Of a stretch of 64,000 nt of DNA, positions 37,486 to 46,740 are shown in pieces. This DNA comes from Tabrizicola piscis. Lineage in GTDB: Bacteria > Pseudomonadota > Alphaproteobacteria > Rhodobacterales > Rhodobacteraceae. The stretch lies in assembly GCF_003940805.1 (NCBI RefSeq), contig NZ_CP034328.1:3906001-3970000 (forward strand), written 5' to 3'. Made by a program: the position numbers and the translations under genes. The notes below the pieces were generated by a model. That model was not told where the DNA came from and did no database searches. It saw only the letters and a list, made by a program, of their open reading frames with translations. How positions within the stretch are numbered: position 1 is the stretch's first letter; every line of letters begins with the position of its first letter.

Positions 37486-38436
37486 ATGAAAGTCCGCAAC
37501 CTGCTCGCAGCATCCACGGCCGTTCTGGCACTGGCCGGAACCGCTTCAGCCGAGACGATGAAAATCGGCATCACGCAGAACAATGTCGGTGTCGACAGCT
37601 ATCAGACGACTTATGAAAAGGCGTTCATCGCAGCAGCAGAAGCCAATGCCGACGTCGAGGCCGTCGTGTTGGACGCGGGTGGAGATGTGGCGCGCCAGAT
37701 CGCGCAGGTCGAAGATCTGATCCAGCAGGATGTCGACGCCATCATCATCTGGCCGACCAACGGCGAGGCGGTCATTCCCGCCGTCCGCAAGGCGCATGGG
37801 GCGGGCATTCCGGTCATCGTGACCAACTCGAACATCGCGGAAGCGGGCTTTGACTTCGTCAAGTCGTTTTCGGGGCCTGACAACATCACCCAAGGCGCCC
37901 GTGCGGCCGAGATCATGTGTGACAAGTTCATCGCCATGGGCATCGAGAACGAGGCCAAGGTTGTCCACATCACGGGCCAGCCGGGCTACACCACCGCCAT
38001 CGAGCGCGCCAAGGGTTTCGAGGACCGTCTTCCCGAAGTCTGCCCCAATGTGACCGTGGTCGATACCCAACCCGGCGACTGGAACCGCGAGAAGTCACAG
38101 CAGGTCATGGAAGCCTTCCTCGTCAAGTATGACGACATCGACGGCGTCTATGCCGGGGACGACAACATGGGCGTGGGCGCGCTGAATGCCGCCAAAGCGG
38201 CAGGGCGCGAAGGGATCATCTTCGTTGGTGCTACGAACTTTGCCGTCGGATACGAGGCGATGGCTGCCGGTGAATACTGGGGTTCGATCTACCAGTCGCC
38301 GGTGGACGATGCGGAAGCGGCGCTGAAAACGGCAATTGACGTTCTCAGCGGGAAGGAAGTGCCGTTCCTGAACTACTTCGACACGCCGAAGATCACCCAG
38401 GACAACATGGGCGATTACACCAAACCGGTGTTCTAA
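37486..38436 (+). CDS. Sugar ABC transporter periplasmic binding protein (RbsB-like)
   Basis: A 316-aa precursor with a signal peptide (MKVRNLLAASTAVLALAGTASA) and a type I periplasmic binding fold, class of ribose/galactose binding proteins (IGITQNNVGVDSYQTTYEKAFIAAA, VDAIIIWPTNGEAVIPAV, DGVYAGDDNMGVGALNA). GGGAGGAGA is 6 bases before the ATG. First gene of the transporter operon (SBP-SDR-permease-permease-ATPase). The bound ligand is likely a sugar or polyol; residues alone do not identify it. Confidence 0.92.
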   Translation: MKVRNLLAASTAVLALAGTASAETMKIGITQNNVGVDSYQTTYEKAFIAAAEANADVEAVVLDAGGDVARQIAQVEDLIQQDVDAIIIWPTNGEAVIPAVRKAHGAGIPVIVTNSNIAEAGFDFVKSFSGPDNITQGARAAEIMCDKFIAMGIENEAKVVHITGQPGYTTAIERAKGFEDRLPEVCPNVTVVDTQPGDWNREKSQQVMEAFLVKYDDIDGVYAGDDNMGVGALNAAKAAGREGIIFVGATNFAVGYEAMAAGEYWGSIYQSPVDDAEAALKTAIDVLSGKEVPFLNYFDTPKITQDNMGDYTKPVF

Positions 38437-38516
38437 GACACGCCCATCCAGCGGGGTGCGCCACGGGTGCATCCCGCATGTCCTTGTTTCAGGCAATTTG
38501 CAGAATGGGGTGGAGA

Positions 38517-39314
38517 ATGGGTCGTGTTTCTGACCGCGTCTGCATTGTGACAGGCGCAGCCCAAGGCATCGGGCGCGCCATTGGCGAGGCGCTGTTGGAT
38601 GAAGGTGCAATGGTCTGTTTTGCCGACATAAACGGTGCGAAAGTGGCCGAAGTCGCCGAGGCCAACCTTCGCCGTCTGAATGGCCCCCGCGATGCCGTCA
38701 CCTCGGTGCAGGTCGATGTCACTGATCGGGAACAGGTGCGCGCCATGATTGCCCACACCGTCGCAACGTTCGGCCGTCTGGACGTGAAGTTCAACAACGC
38801 CGGCGTGAACAAGCCGATGAACTTCATGGACGTGACCGAGGCGAACTGGAATTTCATCATGGGCGTGAACGGGCTGGGCTGCCTGATCGGCATGCAGGAA
38901 GCCGCGCGCCAGATGATCGCGCAGGGCACGGGCGGCAAGATCATCAACACGGCCTCGATCGCCAGTCGGCAGGGATTTGACAATGTGGCACCCTATTGCG
39001 CTTCGAAATTCGCCGTTGTGTCGTTGACGCAATCGGGTGCGCGCGATCTGGCCAAGCATGATATCACGGTAACTGGTTTCGCGCCCGGTGTGGTGGCCAC
39101 CGAAATGTGGGATCAGGTCGATCAGGATCTGCTCGCCATCGGGGCGTCCCAAAGACCGGGTCAGGCGATGGAAGAGTTTTCCGCTGAGATCCTGAAAGGC
39201 CGCGTTGCAACGCCACAGGACATCACGGGAACGACGACATTCCTTGCCTCACGGGACAGCGACTACATGACCGGCCAGATTGTCATGATCGACGGAGGCA
39301 TGACCTTGGTCTGA
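38517..39314 (+). CDS. SDR oxidoreductase, paralogue of the 34604 gene
   Basis: A 265-aa classical SDR inserted between the binding protein and the permease genes. TGAAQGIGRAIGEAL, FADING (NAD-type acid), FNNAGVNKP, TASIASRQ, YCASK, IDGGMTLV. Near-identical segment order to the 34604 enzyme suggests duplication and divergence, one copy on each side of the regulator. ATG at 38517 has GGTGGAGA upstream. Probably oxidises the imported compound or its product. Confidence 0.88.
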   Translation: MGRVSDRVCIVTGAAQGIGRAIGEALLDEGAMVCFADINGAKVAEVAEANLRRLNGPRDAVTSVQVDVTDREQVRAMIAHTVATFGRLDVKFNNAGVNKPMNFMDVTEANWNFIMGVNGLGCLIGMQEAARQMIAQGTGGKIINTASIASRQGFDNVAPYCASKFAVVSLTQSGARDLAKHDITVTGFAPGVVATEMWDQVDQDLLAIGASQRPGQAMEEFSAEILKGRVATPQDITGTTTFLASRDSDYMTGQIVMIDGGMTLV

Positions 39315-39381
39315 CCTTCAGCGCAGGGGAGGAGCACCGGAGCACACGCCAAGAAACGCCAGCGGCCTTAGGGAGGGGATC

Positions 39382-40356
39382 ATGGCTACATTGACCAAAC
39401 AACAGATCGGCAGCGTTCTGGCCAAACAAGGCATCCTGATCGCCTTTGCGGTCTTCATGATTGCCTTCACCGTTGCCAACCCAAAGTTCCTTTCGGTCGA
39501 TAACGTCTCCAGCGTTGTGCGATCATCGGCCATCCTGGGGGTCATGGCATTGGGTGTGACCTTCGTCGTCATCAGCGGCAATCTGGACCTTTCGGTCGGT
39601 TCCATGATGTCTTTCTCGACCATCGTGGTGCTGGACCTGCATGACCGTATTGGCCCGTTTCTCGCCATTCCCGCGATGTTTGTCATGACGCTTTGCCTGG
39701 GGGCGTTCATCGGGTTTCTGGTCGGCTACCTCCGGCTCAATTCCCTGATCGTGACACTTGGGATGCTTTCAGCGATCCACGGGCTGACGCTGACTTATTC
39801 GGGCGGCAAGAACATGGACATTGCCGACAAGGAAGGCACTTGGTTCAGCGTGTTCGGTCAGGGCACTGCGTTTGGTATCCCGTTGCCAATCCTGATTCTG
39901 GGGGCACTGGCGACCTTCCTTGGGATCGTTCTTTCCAAAACCGCATTTGGGCGCAAGGTCTATGCGGTGGGTGGAAACGGAACCGCAGCGACCTTTTCAG
40001 GCATTCCGCGGGCGAGGACGGTTTTCACCTGCTACCTCATCTCCTCGGCCTGCGTGGCGACTGCGGGATTGATCCAGGCCAGCCGTTCGCTTGGATCACA
40101 GAATACCGTCGGCCAAGGGCTGGAACTTGGGGTTCTGGCCGCCGTCATCCTTGGTGGTGCGTCGCTATTGGGCGGGTCTGGCACAATCTTCAAGACCTTT
40201 GTCGGCGTGCTGATCCTTGGGTTCATCCAGAACGGCCTGCTGCTGGTAGGAATGCAATTCTACGTCCAGTTCGTGGTGACCTGGGTCATCATCATCCTTG
40301 CTGTCTGGCTCGATATCGCAGCCAAACGCGGCAAGCTCTGGTCACCTTTGGCTTGA
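39382..40356 (+). CDS. Sugar ABC transporter permease (RbsC-like), first copy
   Basis: A 324-aa permease with eight to ten membrane helices. The BPD_transp_2 signature region VISGNLDLSVGSMMSF near residue 65 and GLELGVLAAVILGGASLLGG near residue 250 are typical of ribose-type permeases. GGGAGGGGA is 6 bases upstream of the ATG. Pairs with the second permease gene 7 bp downstream as a heterodimer. Confidence 0.92.
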   Translation: MATLTKQQIGSVLAKQGILIAFAVFMIAFTVANPKFLSVDNVSSVVRSSAILGVMALGVTFVVISGNLDLSVGSMMSFSTIVVLDLHDRIGPFLAIPAMFVMTLCLGAFIGFLVGYLRLNSLIVTLGMLSAIHGLTLTYSGGKNMDIADKEGTWFSVFGQGTAFGIPLPILILGALATFLGIVLSKTAFGRKVYAVGGNGTAATFSGIPRARTVFTCYLISSACVATAGLIQASRSLGSQNTVGQGLELGVLAAVILGGASLLGGSGTIFKTFVGVLILGFIQNGLLLVGMQFYVQFVVTWVIIILAVWLDIAAKRGKLWSPLA

Positions 40357-40363
40357 GGGAGGG

Positions 40364-41371
40364 GTGGCCTTGCAATCAGGTAGAGTGTCAAACGCACTGA
40401 AGAACGGCGCGATTTGGGGATTCATCGTCCTTGAGCTGGTCTTCTTCTCCGTCGCGGGCGAGTTTCTGTCGCTTTCCGACAAGGCATTCATGGATAGCGA
40501 AAACATGCTGCTGCTGCTCAAGCAGTCGGCCCCGATCGGGATCATCGCTATGGGCATGACCCTTGTGATGGTGAACGGCAACATCGACCTTTCCGTCGGC
40601 GCCAGCTTTGCCATCGCGGCGTTCATCCTGCTGGACAGCATGACCTGGCCGATCTTCGCGGGTTTGGGTGACTGGGTGATCCCGGTGGCGTGGCTCTTGT
40701 CGCTGTTGGCTGGCACTTTTCTTGGTGCGCTCAACGGGCTGATCGTGTGGAAAACCGGCGTTGATGCCTTCATTGTCACATTGGGATCCATGCTTGGGTT
40801 CCGCGGCATCGTCTTCATGTTCAATGGCGAGAACCCGACAAGCCATCTGAATTGGACGCTCGTCGATATCGCCGAATCCGAATTTCTGGGCCTTGCCACA
40901 GCGTCCTGGGTCTTTCTGATCGTGACTCTGGTCATCTGGTTCGTCATGGCCAAGACGGTGCATGGCCGCAACGCTTATGCCATTGGCGACAACCGCGAGG
41001 CGGCCGTCAACGCAGGGATCCGGGTCGGTCCCCACATGATGATCAATTTCGCGATCATCGGCTTTCTGGCGGCGCTGTCTGCGGTGGTGTTCTATTCCGA
41101 AAGCGGTTCCGTGAATCCCAATGACGGCCGGCTTTACGAATTGTGGGTGATCACCGCCGTCGTGCTGGGCGGCACCAAGATCACCGGTGGGGCGGGCAAC
41201 GTGATCGGGACCTTTGGCGGCGTGATCGCGATCCAGCTTCTGCGCAAGGGGCTGGGCCATATCGGCGCGGACACGTCGACGGTCAACCTTGTCATCGGTC
41301 TGATCCTGATCGCCGTTCTCATCCTGGACCGCCAGCTGAACGCTAAGGGCAAAGAGGAGTTGAAGGTATGA
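40364..41371 (+). CDS. Sugar ABC transporter permease (RbsC-like), second copy
   Basis: A permease of up to 335 aa, with VNGNIDLSVGASFAIAAF and LWVITAVVLGGTKITGGAGN as the diagnostic regions. Several starts are possible: GTG at 40364, TTG at 40370 or GTG at 40385; the second or third leaves better spacing to the GAGGGAGGGG ribosome site. The stop overlaps the ATPase gene by 4 bp. Two different permeases make this a heterodimeric channel, less common than the RbsC homodimer. Confidence 0.9.
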   Translation: MALQSGRVSNALKNGAIWGFIVLELVFFSVAGEFLSLSDKAFMDSENMLLLLKQSAPIGIIAMGMTLVMVNGNIDLSVGASFAIAAFILLDSMTWPIFAGLGDWVIPVAWLLSLLAGTFLGALNGLIVWKTGVDAFIVTLGSMLGFRGIVFMFNGENPTSHLNWTLVDIAESEFLGLATASWVFLIVTLVIWFVMAKTVHGRNAYAIGDNREAAVNAGIRVGPHMMINFAIIGFLAALSAVVFYSESGSVNPNDGRLYELWVITAVVLGGTKITGGAGNVIGTFGGVIAIQLLRKGLGHIGADTSTVNLVIGLILIAVLILDRQLNAKGKEELKV

Positions 41372-42873
41372 CTGAACCGGTTCTGCGGCTCGACAATATC
41401 GTCAAGACCTTCCCTGGCGTGCGCGCCCTTGATGGAGTGTCACTTTCGGTGATGCCCGGAGAAGTCCACGCCCTGATGGGCGAAAATGGCGCCGGGAAAT
41501 CCACGTTGATGAAGGTGCTGGGCGGAATACACCAACCGGACAGTGGCAACATCTTCATGGGTACCAAGAGGGTTACCATGTCCGGCCCGCTGGAAGCCAA
41601 GGGCATGGGGATCGTGTTCATTCATCAGGAACTGTCGCTGGCCGAAGAGCTGAGCGTCGCCGAAAACATCTATCTTGGCGAGCTGCCCCGCAAGAGTTTC
41701 GGCCGCGTTGACTGGGCCAGATTGGACGAACAGACCAGCGCTATTCTGAAAAAACTGAATGTCGGTTTTGATGCCAAGACGCGGGTGGGCGACCTTTCGA
41801 TTGCGAACCAGCAGATGGTGGAAATCGCCCGCGCCCTGACGGTGGATGCAAAGGCGGTGATCTTCGATGAACCGACCGCGTCCCTGACCGACGCGGAAAA
41901 GGTGGTCCTGTTCGACGTGATCGCCGATCTGAAGGCCGATGGCGTCGGGATCATCTACATCTCGCACCGCATGGAAGAGATCTTCAAGATCACCGACCGC
42001 ATCACCATCCTGCGCGACGGGCAGTATCAGGGCACGCTTGCAACCGCCGAGACGAACGAGGAAGCCGTCACCCAGATGATGATCGGCCGAAAACTCGACC
42101 TCAGCCGCAACGCCGTGCATCACGAACTGGGCGATGTCGCACTGGAAGTGCGCGGCCTGAGCTGTGGGAAGCTTTATCAGGACGTAAGTTTCCAGGTTCG
42201 CCGGGGCGAGGTCGTTGGCTTCTACGGCCTAGTCGGGGCCGGTAGAACCGAGATTGCCGAGACGCTATTTGGTCTGCGCGACCCTTCCTCCGGTCAAATC
42301 CTGCTGGATGGCGAGGTGATCCGTATCCATTCCCCCGCGGACGCCATTGCCCGCGGAGTCAGTCTTGTGCCCGAAGACCGCAAGGGTCAGGGCCTTATCC
42401 TGGGCATGAGTTGCCGTGACAACATGACCCTGCCGCAGGTGGATGATCTGAAAGCCGGCCCTTTCGTCGCCGAGGGTGCGGAAATCGCGATCTTCGACAA
42501 GTATCGCGACCGTCTTGATATTCGGACGCCCAGTTGGAAGACCCGGGTGGGCAACCTGTCTGGTGGAAACCAACAGAAGATCGTCATCGGCAAATGGCTG
42601 TCGATGCACCCGAAGGTCCTAATCGTGGACGAACCAACGCGTGGCATTGACGTGGGCAGCAAGTCAGAGATCCACAAACTGCTGCGCGAGCTTGCGGCGC
42701 AGGGCTATGCGGTGATGGTCATAAGTTCGGAAATGCCCGAGGTATTGCATGTCTCGGACAGGATCATAGCCATGTATTCGGGCCGCATCATGCGCACGTT
42801 CACGTCTGAGGAAGTGACCGAAGACAACCTCATTCAGGCCATTTCCGGGATCAAGTCCGGCAAGGCAGCCTGA
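41368..42873 (+). CDS. Sugar ABC transporter ATP-binding protein (RbsA/MglA-like)
   Basis: A 501-aa protein with two ABC domains, as in ribose/galactose importers. Domain 1: Walker A GENGAGKSTLMK, Walker B VIFDEPTASLTD, with a degenerate signature (LSIANQQ). Domain 2: degenerate Walker A GLVGAGRTEIAE, signature LSGGNQQK, Walker B LIVDEPTRGIDVGSK. This asymmetry is normal for the CUT2 family. It completes the transporter and ends the operon, with a candidate terminator downstream. Confidence 0.95.
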   Translation: MTEPVLRLDNIVKTFPGVRALDGVSLSVMPGEVHALMGENGAGKSTLMKVLGGIHQPDSGNIFMGTKRVTMSGPLEAKGMGIVFIHQELSLAEELSVAENIYLGELPRKSFGRVDWARLDEQTSAILKKLNVGFDAKTRVGDLSIANQQMVEIARALTVDAKAVIFDEPTASLTDAEKVVLFDVIADLKADGVGIIYISHRMEEIFKITDRITILRDGQYQGTLATAETNEEAVTQMMIGRKLDLSRNAVHHELGDVALEVRGLSCGKLYQDVSFQVRRGEVVGFYGLVGAGRTEIAETLFGLRDPSSGQILLDGEVIRIHSPADAIARGVSLVPEDRKGQGLILGMSCRDNMTLPQVDDLKAGPFVAEGAEIAIFDKYRDRLDIRTPSWKTRVGNLSGGNQQKIVIGKWLSMHPKVLIVDEPTRGIDVGSKSEIHKLLRELAAQGYAVMVISSEMPEVLHVSDRIIAMYSGRIMRTFTSEEVTEDNLIQAISGIKSGKAA

Positions 42874-42892
42874 CGCGCGGCCATTCGCTGAT

Positions 42893-42947
42893 CCCCGGCG
42901 GATGGCTGCGCCAGAGTCATGCAGCGCATCATGAAAGCCGGGGTTTT
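42893..42947 (+). terminator. Possible terminator after the sugar transporter operon
   Basis: CCCCGGC (42893-42899) can pair with GCCGGGG (42937-42943), followed by TTTT. The loop is large (37 bases) but contains an inner pair GCTGC/GCAGC. Position 20 bp after the last gene fits termination; the structure is only moderate. Confidence 0.45.
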
Positions 42948-43082
42948 GTCCCCAACACATTTCCAATGATAGGACGATCTGATGAACTGCTTCGGTACGG
43001 TGCGCCATCGCGGGTCTTGGTGAAAAATCCAGTGTCGTTCTGCCAGCCCCGAGGATGTGAACGGCAAGATGCGCATTCCGTC

Positions 43083-43556
43083 TCAGGGCATGAAGTACTG
43101 AATTTGTGCAGTGAGAGGGTGCCCACCATGCAGCTTCATGAAAGCATCCCAACCCTCGCGTGTCCCTGCAAGTCGGGCCGCGTCAAAAGCGCGGACCACG
43201 TCTGCATCCGTGTAAGCCACCGCTTCGGTGACCTGACTACTGTCCGGCGCCCGACGTGCGGCCAAGAGCTGCCGTGCTTCAGTTGCTTGCTTCGCTTCGG
43301 GATTGCGCGCAAGGAACATGATGAGGGCTGCGCTGCTGCCTGCGGCGACGGCTTGCTCAAAGGCAAGCTGGTCAGACATTTCAGGCGTTAAAAAGTATGG
43401 CGGCGACGCTGCGGGTTGGTCGCCTTGATTCTGAGCCACCTCGGGGTTTTCCTCGACTGTTGCCGCCTTGGCAGTGGACGCAAATCCAGCCACGGCGGAC
43501 AATGCCAAACCGGCAGACAGGGTCAGCAAAGGCAAGTTGACGAACCTGACCGACAT
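43083..43556 (-). CDS. Exported hypothetical protein, 157 aa
   Basis: A short precursor with a signal peptide (LPLLTLSAGLALSAVAGFASTAKA) and a mature helical, Ala-rich region with two segments: EQAVAAGSSAALIMFLARNPEAKQATEARQLL and AFDAARLAGTREGWDAFMKLHGGHPLTAQ. These look like two related helical repeats (an Ala/Gly-small domain ending in leucine-rich turns). The start is ATG at 43556, giving a clean signal peptide; ATG at 43577 is possible. It faces away from the protease gene. No known function. Confidence 0.72.
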   Translation of the reverse strand: MSVRFVNLPLLTLSAGLALSAVAGFASTAKAATVEENPEVAQNQGDQPAASPPYFLTPEMSDQLAFEQAVAAGSSAALIMFLARNPEAKQATEARQLLAARRAPDSSQVTEAVAYTDADVVRAFDAARLAGTREGWDAFMKLHGGHPLTAQIQYFMP

Positions 43557-44075
43557 CTGGAATCCCGCCCGCTGCATCGTTGGGTGGGATAATGCCGGTC
43601 GTGGGCACAATCGGCAAGCCGATTGCCGGACCAGCAACACGAGAATCGTGGTCTTGTTCGGGTTCAAGTCATCGCCAGAAGCTGCTCGGGGTGCGACTGC
43701 CTTTTTTCATAGCGTCGCGCAGGCTGGGCAAGTCCGACTGCTTCGGCATCGGTTTGGCCCCCTGCGGGGCCGCCAAAATCTGGCAGATCAAGCCGAATTT
43801 CGCAGGTCTGTAGACAATTGCGAGACAATGCGCGTAGTGCCAGACCCAACCGGCTTTAACTTTCCAATTGCCAAACTTTCTGGCTGCAAATAACGATAGG
43901 TAACGGCAAGCAGTAGTGCAAAGTGAACAGGCATTATGTCAAACAGTTACAGCGAATGTTTCCAGCAATTTCCGTTTGATGAAAGCCTGCCAGAACACCC
44001 TGCAAGTACAGGGTAATCCCTTCTGAAAGACAACAACAGTCCTGCCGGCTTCAAGCTGGGAATTAATGGTGAGCC
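43557..44075. other. Gene-free region upstream of the RTX protease
   Basis: 519 bp between divergent genes, notably AT-richer than the genome. No coding frame of interest. A small inverted repeat CCCTG/CAGGG around six bases lies at 43998-44013, 63 bp before the protease start; it could be part of a leader or operator. Promoters are expected but not clear. Confidence 0.5.
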
Positions 44076-46691
44076 ATGTCGAAGCACTTCTCCGCTACCC
44101 GCAACAATATCGCCGTGCCGATGCCCGTCCTTGAGACCTGGACATTGCCGGCAGCCTTGGATGACCCAGGGCTTACCATGGCCGACTTCGGGCCTGTCGC
44201 CGCGCCCAGCGTCACTGTAGAGGCAACCTTCGCCACTTCCCCCGGCTGCGGCTGCGTTGGCTGCTCGATCGGGACGACAACTGAAACCAGCTCCTCCGAT
44301 ACCAGCGGTTACGCCGAGAATGGCAGCCTGGCGACTACCACCTCGGTCGGGCTGTCGGGTAACGCAGGCATCGACGCGCTGCTCTCCGGCATCCGCTGGG
44401 CTTCGACGATCAGCTACAGCGATCCGGACAGCAGGTTCGATTATCAGTCCGGATATTACGTGGACTCCAACGGCAATGGGTCCAGCGCGCAGTCCGAAGG
44501 CTTCTCGCAGATCAGCCCCGCAATGCTTGCCGCGCTGCGATTTGCACTTGATGCCGACGCAGGCGTAAGCGCCGCTCGGGGCTTTGCGATCGAAGGCTTC
44601 ACAAACATCAAGATCGACTACGCGGGCTCGGGTTCGGGTGCAGGAACGATCCGGGTCGCAAACTCGTCAGATGCGCCGACCGCCTATGCATTTTATCCGG
44701 ACGGGTCGATGTATGGCGGTGATTCATTTTTTGGAACCTTCGCACGCAGCCCGACGGCGGCCGGCAACTACAGCTGGCATACGATGCTTCACGAGATGGG
44801 CCATTCGCTTGGCCTGAAGCATGGGCATGAGTTTTCCTTCGGAGGCGCGCTGCCCGCAAACATCGACTCGAACGAATATTCGGTGATGACCTACCGCAGT
44901 TTCGTCGGTGGCACGACCCAATACGCGACGTGGGAAACCTGGGGCGCGCCTCAGACCTACATGATGTATGACATTGCAGCGCTTCAGCACATGTATGGCG
45001 CCGATTTCTCGACCAACTCTGGCAATACAACCTACACGTGGAACCCGACCAACGGGCAAACCTTGATCAATGGTGCCGTGGCGATCAACCCCGGCGCAAA
45101 CCGGATCTTCGCGACAATCTGGGACGGTGGTGGGATCGACACCTACAACCTGTCGAATTACAGCACCAACCTGCTCATTGACCTCACTCCCGGCGGGCAT
45201 TCGGTCTTTTCCAGCGCACAGCTGGCAGACCTCAATGATACAAACTGGATCGGGCTTGGGCCGCAGTATGCCCGCGGCAATATCTTCAACGCGCTGCAGT
45301 TCAATGGGGATTCCCGGTCGTTGATCGAGAACGCGAACGGCGGATCGGGGAACGACATGCTGCTTGGCAATACTGCCAACAACCTGCTGAACGGGGGTGC
45401 AGGGAACGATACGCTGGTGGGCGGAGCAGGCAACGACACCTACGTTGTCTCCTCGGGCGGTGACCAGGTGTTTGAGACGACGACGACCACGAGCACCACC
45501 GACGCGGGCGGCATCGACACGGTGCAAAGCTCGATCAGTTTCAGGCTGGACACCACTGACGGGATCCGCTTCGTCGAGAATCTGACACTGACCGGGTCCG
45601 GCAACCTCAGCGGCACCGGCAACTCGCTTGCCAACATCCTGACCGGCAATGCTGGCAACAACACCCTATTCGGCGGGCTTGGCAATGACACGCTGAACGG
45701 CGGTGCGGGCAACGACACGCTGAACGGCGGTGAAGACGGCGATACGATGGTTGGCGGCGCAGGCAACGACCTTTACGTGGTCAGTTCCACTGGCGACCTA
45801 GTATTCGAGACGACGACGACCACCAGCACCACCGACGCGGGTGGCATCGACACGGTGGAAAGTTCGGTCAGCTTCAACCTGAACGCCAATGCCGGGGTCC
45901 GCTTTGTCGAGAATCTGACGCTGACCGGGACTAGCGCCGTTGAGGGCACCGGCAATTCCCGCGCCAACATCCTGACCGGCAACTCAGGGGACAATATACT
46001 GCGCGGCGCTGCAGGAAACGACACGCTGTACGGCCTTGACGGTAACGACACGCTGAACGGTGGCGCCGACAGCGATACGATGGTCGGTGGGGCGGGCAAT
46101 GACTACTATTTGGTCAACTCGACCGGTGACCGGGTATTCGAAACCACGACGACCACCAGCACGATCAACGCGGGCGGCATCGACACGGTGCAAAGCTCGG
46201 TCACTTTCAGCCTGAACACCAATGCCGGGGTACGCTTTGTCGAGAATCTGACGCTGTCCGGGGCTAGCGCAGTCAACGGCACCGGCAATTCGCTTGCCAA
46301 TACGATCACCGGGAACACGGGGGCGAACCAGCTGAATGGCGGGCTTGGCAGCGATATACTGACGGGTGGCCGTGGAGCGGACAGCTTTGTCTTCAACACT
46401 GCGCTCGGTTCCGGAAATGTTGACAGGATCACCGACTTCGACGTTCTGGCCGACTCGATCCGGCTGGAGAATGCGATCTTCATCGGTTTGTCCGGCGGAA
46501 CCCTTGCCGCATCGGCTTTCGCTGCCAACATGACAGGCGATGCGACGGATGCGAGAGACCGGATCATCTATGAAAGCGATACCGGGAATCTCTACTTTGA
46601 TAGCGACGGAACCGGTTCGGCAGCGAAGGTGCACTTTGCAACTGTGGACACGCGTGTTGCACTGACAAACGCGGATTTCTTCGTGTTCTGA
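44076..46691 (+). CDS. Serralysin-like M10 metalloprotease with RTX repeats
   Basis: An 871-aa secreted protease. No signal peptide, as expected for type I export. The zinc motif HEMGHSLGLKH (His239, Glu240, His243, His249) is followed by the Met-turn YSVMTYRSF; then Peptidase_M10_C and RTX nonapeptides (GGxGxDxLx) with calcium sites (GGAGNDTL). From residue 465 three repeat units start at 45468, 45801 and 46134, exactly 333 bp apart, each opening with VFETTTTTST. A CGCVGC motif lies near residue 58. Ends in the hydrophobic VTNADFFVF-like tail typical of type I signals. The secretion genes follow after a strong hairpin. Confidence 0.93.
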   Translation: MSKHFSATRNNIAVPMPVLETWTLPAALDDPGLTMADFGPVAAPSVTVEATFATSPGCGCVGCSIGTTTETSSSDTSGYAENGSLATTTSVGLSGNAGIDALLSGIRWASTISYSDPDSRFDYQSGYYVDSNGNGSSAQSEGFSQISPAMLAALRFALDADAGVSAARGFAIEGFTNIKIDYAGSGSGAGTIRVANSSDAPTAYAFYPDGSMYGGDSFFGTFARSPTAAGNYSWHTMLHEMGHSLGLKHGHEFSFGGALPANIDSNEYSVMTYRSFVGGTTQYATWETWGAPQTYMMYDIAALQHMYGADFSTNSGNTTYTWNPTNGQTLINGAVAINPGANRIFATIWDGGGIDTYNLSNYSTNLLIDLTPGGHSVFSSAQLADLNDTNWIGLGPQYARGNIFNALQFNGDSRSLIENANGGSGNDMLLGNTANNLLNGGAGNDTLVGGAGNDTYVVSSGGDQVFETTTTTSTTDAGGIDTVQSSISFRLDTTDGIRFVENLTLTGSGNLSGTGNSLANILTGNAGNNTLFGGLGNDTLNGGAGNDTLNGGEDGDTMVGGAGNDLYVVSSTGDLVFETTTTTSTTDAGGIDTVESSVSFNLNANAGVRFVENLTLTGTSAVEGTGNSRANILTGNSGDNILRGAAGNDTLYGLDGNDTLNGGADSDTMVGGAGNDYYLVNSTGDRVFETTTTTSTINAGGIDTVQSSVTFSLNTNAGVRFVENLTLSGASAVNGTGNSLANTITGNTGANQLNGGLGSDILTGGRGADSFVFNTALGSGNVDRITDFDVLADSIRLENAIFIGLSGGTLAASAFAANMTGDATDARDRIIYESDTGNLYFDSDGTGSAAKVHFATVDTRVALTNADFFVF
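45468..46466 (+). repeat. Three tandem 333-bp repeats within the protease gene
   Basis: Unit starts at 45468, 45801 and 46134, each 111 codons after the last. Each begins VFETTTTTST.(N/D)AGGIDTV, runs through a strand-rich segment (RFVENLTLTG or variant, GTGNS.AN) and ends with RTX nonapeptides; the third loses most of its nonapeptides and joins the C-terminal domain. Nucleotide conservation within the opening 60-70 bases is high, so recombination may vary the copy number. Confidence 0.85.
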
Positions 46692-46697
46692 CGTGAA

Positions 46698-46740
46698 TTG
46701 GCCGACGTGCGCGCGGCTGCGTCGCGCGCGCGTCGGCCAA
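46698..46740 (+). promoter_or_regulatory. 18-bp stem hairpin after the protease gene
   Basis: Arms 46698-46715 and 46723-46740, opening TTGGCCGACG and closing CGTCGGCCAA, with one T-G wobble and the 7-base loop GCTGCGT. It begins 6 bp after the protease stop and has no T-run. It may protect the protease mRNA 3' end or reduce expression of the downstream secretion genes relative to the protease, as puf hairpins do. Confidence 0.8.

Noticed and set aside
43600..43700. tRNA-like T-arm sequence GGTTCAAGTC
   Set aside because: No matching stems for acceptor, D or anticodon arms and no CCA end at the right place.
45440..46560. Regular repeats that could suggest a CRISPR array
   Set aside because: The repeats are in frame, 333 bp apart and code for RTX units; there are no short direct repeats with unique spacers.
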